NCBI RefSeq assembly: GCF_013141915.1
Contig: NZ_SROX01000002.1
Span: 310,001-374,000 of the forward strand
Direction of reading: 5' to 3'
Length of the DNA: 64,000 bases
Origin: Cupriavidus necator
Lineage (GTDB): Bacteria; Pseudomonadota; Gammaproteobacteria; Burkholderiales; Burkholderiaceae
Positions 58,729 through 64,000 of the stretch are shown in pieces. The translations under genes and the position numbers were made by a program. The notes beneath the pieces are model-generated. The model did no database searches. It was given only the letters and a program-made list of their open reading frames with translations, and was not told the DNA's origin. The stretch's first letter is position 1; the number at the start of each line of letters is the position of its first letter.

Positions 58729-59541
58729 TCACGATGTCGTTGGACGCCGGCCCCGGCCTGGCTCGGCCTCGTGGGGCACGGCGCGCGGCGCGCCGGTGCT
58801 GGCGCTTGCGGATGACGCCAGCGCGTGCGCCGAGCGGTGCAGCCAGCTGCGCAGCGCCGCCGGACCGGGCACGCTGACCGCGGCGAGGGTCTCGCGCTGG
58901 CCCACCAGCACGCCCAGGCCGCCCAGCTTGCGCACTGCCGCGAAGCCAGGCTCATCGGTCATGTCGTCGCCGGCAAAGAGCGGCACGCGCTCGGCAAAAG
59001 GTGCGGCCTTCATGAAGGCCGCGATGGCATCGCCCTTGTCGACCCCGGCGGGCTTGATCTCGACCACCATCTTGCCCGGCAGCGCTTCCAGGCCGACGGC
59101 GTGGCGCAATACGTCAGTGACGGCGGCATCGACAATGCCGGCCAACTCGGGCGCCTGCCGGTAGTGGATCGCGACCGCGACCGACTTGCGCTCGAGCCGC
59201 AGCGCCGGATAAGCGTGCACCAGCGCTTCCAGGTGGGGAATCAGGGGCTCGAGCCCGGGGGCCGGGGTCTTGGTCACCATGCCGCCGTCGGTGCGGAATT
59301 CGGCGCCGTGGATGCCGGCCGCGGGCAATTGCAGCGGCTGCAGGAAGTGGTCGAGTTCGATGATCGGCCGCCCGGAGATGACGGCCAGCGCGCCGTCCAG
59401 CCGCTGGTACAGCGTGCGCAGCGTGCCGACCAGTTCTGGTTCGACCTGCACCAGTTCGGGCCGCGGGGCCAGGTCGGCCAGCGTGCCGTCGAAGTCGAGA
59501 AACAGGGCGGTATTGGGTTCGATTAGCGGTAGCTGTGGCAT
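58729..59541 (-). CDS. otsB: trehalose-6-phosphate phosphatase
   Basis: 270-residue HAD phosphatase. The start at 59539-59541 (MPQLPLIEPNT) leads to the nucleophile motif FLDFDGTLADL at about 14-24; VISGRPIIELDHFL near 55, VEIKPAGVDKGDAIAAFM near 165 and LFAGDDMTDEPGF near 193 complete motifs II to IV. It removes phosphate from the OtsA product. First gene of the trehalose operon, divergent from ilvA across 288 bases. The last 25 residues are low complexity. Confidence 0.95.
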   Translation of the reverse strand: MPQLPLIEPNTALFLDFDGTLADLAPRPELVQVEPELVGTLRTLYQRLDGALAVISGRPIIELDHFLQPLQLPAAGIHGAEFRTDGGMVTKTPAPGLEPLIPHLEALVHAYPALRLERKSVAVAIHYRQAPELAGIVDAAVTDVLRHAVGLEALPGKMVVEIKPAGVDKGDAIAAFMKAAPFAERVPLFAGDDMTDEPGFAAVRKLGGLGVLVGQRETLAAVSVPGPAALRSWLHRSAHALASSASASTGAPRAVPHEAEPGRGRRPTTS

Positions 59542-59829
59542 CGCGTTACACCGTAACACGTCGTTTTGACCGGCGTCCACCGGGCGCCGTCCTACATGGC
59601 GCAAGCGCAACCCGGCGCCGATGCAACCCTGCTGCCAGCCCGGCCGCCCGGCGCGCACTGCGCGCCCAAGTGGATGTCGATCCACTCCCCCGCGCGGCTG
59701 CCTGGCGCCGGCCGCGCCTCCGCGGGCCGGGTGCGCCAGGCCGGCATCCTTTATCATTGACGGTTTCCGCCAGAATTTCCCGGCTTTTTTGCGCGCCAGC
59801 TGCGCGTGCGCCGGGCCAGCCCCGAGACC

Positions 59830-61368
59830 ATGACCCGCCAGTCCGCCGCCCGACCCGATTACCTGAAGAAGATCCTGACCGCCAAGGTCTATGACGTGGC
59901 GCAGGAGACCGAGCTGACCTATGCGCACCAGCTGTCGGCGCGCACCGGCAATTCGGTCTGGTTCAAGCGCGAGGACACCCAGCCGGTGTTCTCGTTCAAG
60001 CTGCGCGGCGCGTACAACAAGATGGCGTCGCTGTCGCCGGAGGAACTCAAGCGCGGCGTGATCGCCGCGTCGGCCGGCAACCACGCGCAGGGCGTGGCCC
60101 TGGCGGCGGCGCGGTTGCAGTCCAAGGCCATCATCGCCATGCCGGTGACCACGCCGCAGGTGAAGATCGACGCAGTGCGCGAGCGCGGCGGCCAGTGGGT
60201 CGAGATCGTGCTGCACGGCGAGTCCTACAGCGACGCGTACAACCACGCCGCGGTGCTGGAGAAGAAGCACAAGCTGACCTTCATCCACCCGTTCGACGAC
60301 CCCGAGGTGATCGCCGGCCAGGGCACCATCGCCATGGAAATCCTGCGCCAGCATCCGGGCCCGATCCATGCCGTGTTCGTCGCCATTGGCGGGGGCGGCC
60401 TGATCTCCGGCATCGCCGCTTATATCAAGGCCGTGCGCCCCGAGATCAAGGTGATCGGCGTGCAGACGGTGGACTCCGACGCGATGAAGCGCTCGGTCGA
60501 TGCCGGCAAGCGCATCGAGCTGAAGGAAGTGGGCCTGTTCTCGGACGGCACCGCGGTCAAGCTGGTCGGCAAGGAGACCTTCCGCATCACGCGCGAACTG
60601 GTCGACGACATCATCCTGTGCGATACCGACGCGATCTGCGCGGGCGTGAAGGACGTGTTCCAGGACACCCGCAGCATCCTCGAGCCGGCCGGCGCGCTGG
60701 CCGTGGCCGGCCTGAAGGCCTACGCCGAGCGCGAGAAGCTCAAGGGCGAGCACCTGGTGGCGATCGCCTGCGGCGCCAACATGAATTTCGACCGCCTGCG
60801 CTTTGTCGCCGAGCGCGCGGAGGTGGGCGAGGCGCGCGAGGGCGTGTTCGCCGTGACCATCCCGGAAGAGCGCGGCAGCTTCAGGCGCTTCTGCGAGCTG
60901 GTCGGCACGCGCAGCGTGACCGAGTTCAACTACCGCATCGCCGACACCAGCATGGCGCATATCTTCGTCGGCGTGCAGATCGCCAGCCGCGCCGAGAACG
61001 ACAAGATCGCCGCCAGCTTCCGCAAGCACGGCTTCGACACGCTGGACCTGTCCAACGACGAACTCGCCAAGCAGCATATCCGCTACATGGTGGGCGGGCG
61101 CTCGGCGCTGGCGCATGACGAACTGCTGTACCGCTTCGAATTCCCGGAGCGCCCCGGCGCGCTGATGAGGTTCCTGTCGAGCATGAGCCCGAACTGGAAC
61201 ATCAGCCTGTTCCACTACCGCAACCAGGGCGCGGACACCTCCAACATCCTGGTGGGCATCCAGGTGCCGAAGAACGAGAAGCGCGCCTTCCGCGCCTTCC
61301 TTTCGACGCTGGGTTACGTACACTGGGACGAGACCGACAACCCGGTGTACAAGCTGTTCCTGTCCTGA
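59830..61368 (+). CDS. ilvA: threonine ammonia-lyase, biosynthetic
   Basis: 512-residue PLP enzyme converting threonine to 2-oxobutanoate for isoleucine synthesis. The start at 59830 ([22 protein letters not shown]) is standard. PLP lysine K57 is in [22 protein letters not shown] and GGGGLISG bind substrate and phosphate. Two C-terminal ACT-like regulatory domains follow ([24 protein letters not shown] near 340, [19 protein letters not shown] near 435), so allosteric control by isoleucine is expected. Next to queF, with 16 bases between. Confidence 0.96.
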   Translation: MTRQSAARPDYLKKILTAKVYDVAQETELTYAHQLSARTGNSVWFKREDTQPVFSFKLRGAYNKMASLSPEELKRGVIAASAGNHAQGVALAAARLQSKAIIAMPVTTPQVKIDAVRERGGQWVEIVLHGESYSDAYNHAAVLEKKHKLTFIHPFDDPEVIAGQGTIAMEILRQHPGPIHAVFVAIGGGGLISGIAAYIKAVRPEIKVIGVQTVDSDAMKRSVDAGKRIELKEVGLFSDGTAVKLVGKETFRITRELVDDIILCDTDAICAGVKDVFQDTRSILEPAGALAVAGLKAYAEREKLKGEHLVAIACGANMNFDRLRFVAERAEVGEAREGVFAVTIPEERGSFRRFCELVGTRSVTEFNYRIADTSMAHIFVGVQIASRAENDKIAASFRKHGFDTLDLSNDELAKQHIRYMVGGRSALAHDELLYRFEFPERPGALMRFLSSMSPNWNISLFHYRNQGADTSNILVGIQVPKNEKRAFRAFLSTLGYVHWDETDNPVYKLFLS

Positions 61369-61384
61369 TCCCGCCGAGCGCCCC

Positions 61385-62218
61385 ATGAGCCTTCCCGAAC
61401 ACTCGCCGCTGGGCAAGCCCTCGGCCTACAAGACCGAGTACGACGCCACCCTGCTGTTCCCGATCCCGCGCCAGCCCAAGCGCGCCGAGATCGGCCTGCC
61501 CGAGGGCAAGCCGGTGCCGTTCTTCGGCGTCGACATCTGGAACGCGTACGAGCTGTCGTGGCTGAACCTGAAGGGCAAGCCGCAGGTGGCGCTGGCCACC
61601 TTCATCATCCCTTCGGACACGCCCAACATCGTCGAGTCCAAGTCGTTCAAGCTCTACCTGAACTCGTTCAACCAGACCCGGATTGCTTCGCCGGAAGCGC
61701 TGCAGCAGCTGCTCCACCACGACCTGTCTGAAGCCACCGGCGGCACCGTGCAGGTGCGGCTGGTGACCGAAGCCGAGTTGGGCACGCAGAAGATGGGCGA
61801 GCTCGACGGCCTGCTGCTCGACCGCCTCGACATCGAGGTCGACCGCTACGAGCCCGCGCCGGAATTGCTGTTCGCCGACCAGGAAGAAACGCCGGTGGAA
61901 GAAACGCTGGTATCGCACCTGCTCAAGTCCAACTGCCTGGTCACCGGGCAGCCGGATTGGGGCAGCGTGCAGATCCGCTACGTGGGTGCGCCGATCAACC
62001 AGGAAGGCCTGCTCAAGTACCTGATCTCGTTCCGCAATCACAATGAATTCCACGAGCAGTGCGTCGAGCGCATCTTCATGGACGTGATGCGCCAGTGCAA
62101 GCCGGTCAAGCTGGCGGTGTATGCGCGCTATACGCGCCGCGGCGGGCTCGACATCAATCCGTTCCGCACCAACTTCAATACGGCGTGGCCAGATAACAAG
62201 AGGAATGCGCGGCAGTAA
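61385..62218 (+). CDS. queF: 7-cyano-7-deazaguanine reductase (NADPH), bimodular QueF
   Basis: 277 residues, the long bimodular type II QueF. It reduces preQ0 nitrile to preQ1 in queuosine synthesis. The QueF motif [16 protein letters not shown] is near 83-98 and the catalytic cysteine is C184 in [25 protein letters not shown] near 220 is also conserved. It probably shares a message with ilvA. No other queuosine gene lies in the window. Confidence 0.96.
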   Translation: MSLPEHSPLGKPSAYKTEYDATLLFPIPRQPKRAEIGLPEGKPVPFFGVDIWNAYELSWLNLKGKPQVALATFIIPSDTPNIVESKSFKLYLNSFNQTRIASPEALQQLLHHDLSEATGGTVQVRLVTEAELGTQKMGELDGLLLDRLDIEVDRYEPAPELLFADQEETPVEETLVSHLLKSNCLVTGQPDWGSVQIRYVGAPINQEGLLKYLISFRNHNEFHEQCVERIFMDVMRQCKPVKLAVYARYTRRGGLDINPFRTNFNTAWPDNKRNARQ

Positions 62219-62283
62219 AGCGTGTTGCTGGTAGGTCTCTGACACTGCCCGTTTGCTCCTAAAGCGACCTGAGGCCGCGACGC

Positions 62284-62313
62284 GCCGGCCCTCTCCCTAG
62301 CCCTCTCCCGCAG
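62284..62313. repeat. degenerate palindromic repeat copy after queF
   Basis: GCCGGCCCTCTCCCTAGCCC followed by TCTCCCGCAGG is recognisable as the left half of the repeat family, as in the 15779-15803 segment, but the right arm is missing. It starts 65 bases after the queF stop. Confidence 0.6.
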
Positions 62314-62385
62314 GACTGGCATGCGGCATTTGGGGCGGCAACGTTGCTTGCAGCCTCCTTTCGTATCCCCTGAAAACACATTTCC

Positions 62386-62412
62386 CTCGGGCCTGCATGA
62401 CGCAGGCCCGAG
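62386..62412. terminator. hairpin between queF and the TetR gene
   Basis: Perfect 11-bp arms CTCGGGCCTGC (62386-62396) and GCAGGCCCGAG (62402-62412) with a five-base loop. No T-run follows (TTGTAACTG), so it is either a weak terminator for ilvA-queF or a structured boundary ahead of the AT-rich promoter. Confidence 0.5.
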
Positions 62413-62424
62413 TTGTAACTGTCC

Positions 62425-62452
62425 TTGAATTAATTAACGAAAAAATTAATAT
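62425..62452 (+). promoter_or_regulatory. AT-rich promoter and operator candidate for TetR-HlyD
   Basis: TTGAAT (62425-62430), a 16-base spacer and TAATAT (62447-62452) resemble -35 and -10 boxes. A dyad, ATTAATT (62429-62435) and AATTAAT (62444-62450), covers the spacer, where a TetR repressor would block polymerase. This patch is strikingly AT-rich against its surroundings. The TetR ATG is 36 bases downstream. Confidence 0.5.
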
Positions 62453-62487
62453 GAGTTGAACATACCTGCCGCGCCGAGCCAGCCACC

Positions 62488-63222
62488 ATGCCTCGCAAAC
62501 TCGCCACCTCCAAGGCACCCCGCCGCAGCCCCGGCCGCCCCGCCGCGGGCCAGCCGGGCCAGCGCGAGCGCATTCTCGACGCGGCTACCGACCTGTTCTC
62601 GCGACAAGGCGTGGCAGGCACCCCGGTCAAGGCCATCGCGACGCTGGCCGGCGTCACCCCGGCACTGGTGCATTACTACTTCGGCGACCGCGAGCTGCTG
62701 CTCGATGCCGTGATCGATGAGAAGGTGCAGCCGCTGGTGGCCCGCTTCTTTGCCGGCAGCCAGGCCGACGACGAGCCGCTGGCGATGCTGGTAGGGATCG
62801 CGACCCGGCTGATCCGCGCTGTCGCGGAGGCTCCCTGGTTTCCCGGCCTGTGGATCCGCGAAGTGGCCAGCGACGACGGCGCGCTGCGCGAGCGCGTGCT
62901 CAAGCGCTTTGCGCTCGAGCGCGCCGGTGCGCTGATGGCGCCGCTGGCGGCGGCCATCGGCCGCGGGCAGCTCAACCCCGGCCTTGAGCCGGCGCTGGTG
63001 GTGCCGTCGCTGATCGGGCTGACGCTGCTGCCGCTGGCTACTACGCATATCTGGCGGCGGCTGCCCGGCGCCGAGGCGGTCGACACGGACGCGCTGGTGC
63101 GCCATGTCACCGCGCTGCTGGCCCACGGGCTGGCCGCCCCACCGGCAACGGCAAGCGCGAAGCCGCCCGGCGGCGCCAGGAGGAAAGCCCGCACGGCCAG
63201 GCATTCCACGGAGTCCGCATGA
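62488..63222 (+). CDS. TetR-family regulator
   Basis: 244 residues. A basic N-terminal tail (PRKLATSKAPRRSPGRPAAG) precedes the helix-turn-helix: RERILDAATDLFSRQGVAGTPVKAIATLAGVTPALVHYYFGDRELLLDAV (about 28-76). The C-terminal ligand domain is long and ends in a low-complexity basic tail. The stop overlaps the ATG of the HlyD-type gene by four bases (ATGA), so it probably controls that exporter. The plan resembles E. coli CecR-YbhG. Confidence 0.9.
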   Translation: MPRKLATSKAPRRSPGRPAAGQPGQRERILDAATDLFSRQGVAGTPVKAIATLAGVTPALVHYYFGDRELLLDAVIDEKVQPLVARFFAGSQADDEPLAMLVGIATRLIRAVAEAPWFPGLWIREVASDDGALRERVLKRFALERAGALMAPLAAAIGRGQLNPGLEPALVVPSLIGLTLLPLATTHIWRRLPGAEAVDTDALVRHVTALLAHGLAAPPATASAKPPGGARRKARTARHSTESA

Positions 63223-64000
63223 ACCACGCTGCTTCCCAACCCTCTTCGCGGCCGCGCACGACGCTGCGCGGCACTGCCCTGCTCGCCGCCGTGCTGCTTG
63301 TCGCCGCATGCGGCAGGCCGCGCACCGATACCTGGCAAGGCTATGTCGAAGGCGAATTCGTCAGCGTGGCCTCGCCCTTCGCCGGGCGCCTCGACACGCT
63401 CGCGGTACAGCGCGGCCAGCAGGTCGGCCAGGGCGCCGCGCTGTTCGCGCTCGAAGCCGACGACGAGCGCGCCGCGCGCCAGCAGGCCGAAGACCAGCTG
63501 CGCGCCGCCGAAGCCACGTTGCAGGACCTGAAGACCGGCAAGCGCCCGCTCGAAGTCGAAGTCAGCCGGGCCCAGCTCGCTCAGGCGCAGGCCCAGGCCC
63601 AGCGCAGCGCCGCGGCCTTGCGGCGCGACCAGCGCCAGTACGAGATCGGCGGCATCGCCCAGGCGCAACTCGACGAGTCGCGCGCGCAGGCGAGCAGCGA
63701 CGCCGCGCGCGTGCGCGAGTTGCAGCGCGATATAGACGTGGCGCGGCTGCCGGGCCGCGATGCGCAGCAGGCGGCCCAGGCCGCGCAGGTGGCGGCCGCG
63801 CGTGCGGCGCTGGCGCAGGCGGAGTGGAAGCTGTCGCGCAAGACCGTGTCCGCCACCCAGGCCGGCCTGGTCTACGACGTGCCCTACCGCCTGGGCGAAT
63901 GGGTGCCGGGCGGCAGCCCGGTGGTGCGCATGCTGCCGCCCGGCAACGTCAAGGTCCGCTTCTATGTGCCGGAAACCGTGGTGGGGACGCTGCGCAACGG
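63219..64000 (+). CDS. HlyD-family membrane fusion lipoprotein (3' end beyond window)
   Basis: First 260 residues of a periplasmic adaptor for an efflux system. Signal peptide with lipobox LVAAC (Cys31), so it is lipid-anchored. TWQGYVEGEFVSVASPFAGRLDTLAVQRGQQVGQGAALFALEAD is the first biotinyl-lipoyl half; a long helical hairpin follows (about 80-215, rich in Ala/Gln/Arg), then GLVYDVPYRLGEWVPGGSPVVRMLP as the second half. YbhG-type adaptors pair with ABC-2 exporters encoded downstream; none can be seen here because the window ends. Confidence 0.9.
   Translation, partial: MNHAASQPSSRPRTTLRGTALLAAVLLVAACGRPRTDTWQGYVEGEFVSVASPFAGRLDTLAVQRGQQVGQGAALFALEADDERAARQQAEDQLRAAEATLQDLKTGKRPLEVEVSRAQLAQAQAQAQRSAAALRRDQRQYEIGGIAQAQLDESRAQASSDAARVRELQRDIDVARLPGRDAQQAAQAAQVAAARAALAQAEWKLSRKTVSATQAGLVYDVPYRLGEWVPGGSPVVRMLPPGNVKVRFYVPETVVGTLRN

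Overview
The window is high-GC DNA from a betaproteobacterium of the Burkholderiaceae, most likely Cupriavidus or a close Ralstonia relative. This rests on gene order and protein character: the fmdB-DUF502-aspS-nudB block, the ubiE-Tim44-ubiJ-ubiB quinone block, the gltIJKL and gdhA neighbourhood, and a TetR-controlled fad operon. It looks like ordinary chromosome. I found no rRNA, tRNA, CRISPR, integrase, transposase or phage genes. The left edge cuts pyrC and the right edge cuts an HlyD-type gene.

Layout. 1-3.4 kb: pyrC, then ttuC-ttuD (tartrate or D-malate to glycerate to phosphoglycerate). 3.6-4.4 kb: a class II amidotransferase, separated from gltIJKL by a two-way terminator. 4.5-10.2 kb: glutamate/aspartate importer gltIJKL with a terminator-like hairpin after gltI, then gdhA and a HypT-like LysR gene, with a perfect 23-bp dyad upstream of gdhA. 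10.3-13.1 kb: an importer of the nitrate/sulfonate type with unknown substrate. 13.3-15.7 kb: an Atm1-type exporter and a divergent thioesterase. 15.9-23 kb: a beta-oxidation operon (TetR, acyl-CoA dehydrogenase, FadB-type, thiolase, enoyl-CoA hydratase). 23.3-32.3 kb: clsB, mobB, an EEP-family gene, nudB, an unknown coiled-coil membrane protein, aspS, a DUF502 protein, fmdB and a sodium:solute symporter.

32.6-37.9 kb: a TPMT-like methyltransferase, ubiB, ubiJ, a Tim44-like protein, ubiE and a DUF971 protein. 38-40.5 kb: an SbmA/BacA-like ABC protein and a HIT protein. 40.6-41.6 kb: a solitary fimbrial adhesin-like gene. 41.6-45.6 kb: a 1324-residue FAD/Fe-S oxidoreductase fusion. 45.8-46.4 kb: a YqaA-like membrane protein. 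46.7-54.9 kb: a complete molybdenum hydroxylase cluster (S-L-M-D-E-G-XdhC-MocA) whose large subunit has the form II active-site loop. 55-59.5 kb: phhB, then otsB-GH15-otsA. 59.8-62.2 kb: ilvA and queF. 62.5-64 kb: a TetR gene overlapping an HlyD-family lipoprotein.

Genes that work together: TtuC feeds TtuD; gltIJKL with GdhA import and deaminate glutamate; the fad genes form a full beta-oxidation cycle; UbiE, UbiJ and UbiB serve ubiquinone synthesis; the cox-like cluster supplies an enzyme plus the proteins that load its cofactor, with mobB 22 kb away as another molybdenum-cofactor gene. A palindromic repeat based on CCCCTCTCCCGC-AA-GCGGGAGAGGGG occurs in five spacers, always within about 70 bases after a stop codon.

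I see no plainly unprecedented system. The best leads are the form II hydroxylase cluster, the dyad before gdhA, the repeat family, the FAD/Fe-S fusion and the unknown 26.6-27.6 kb protein.
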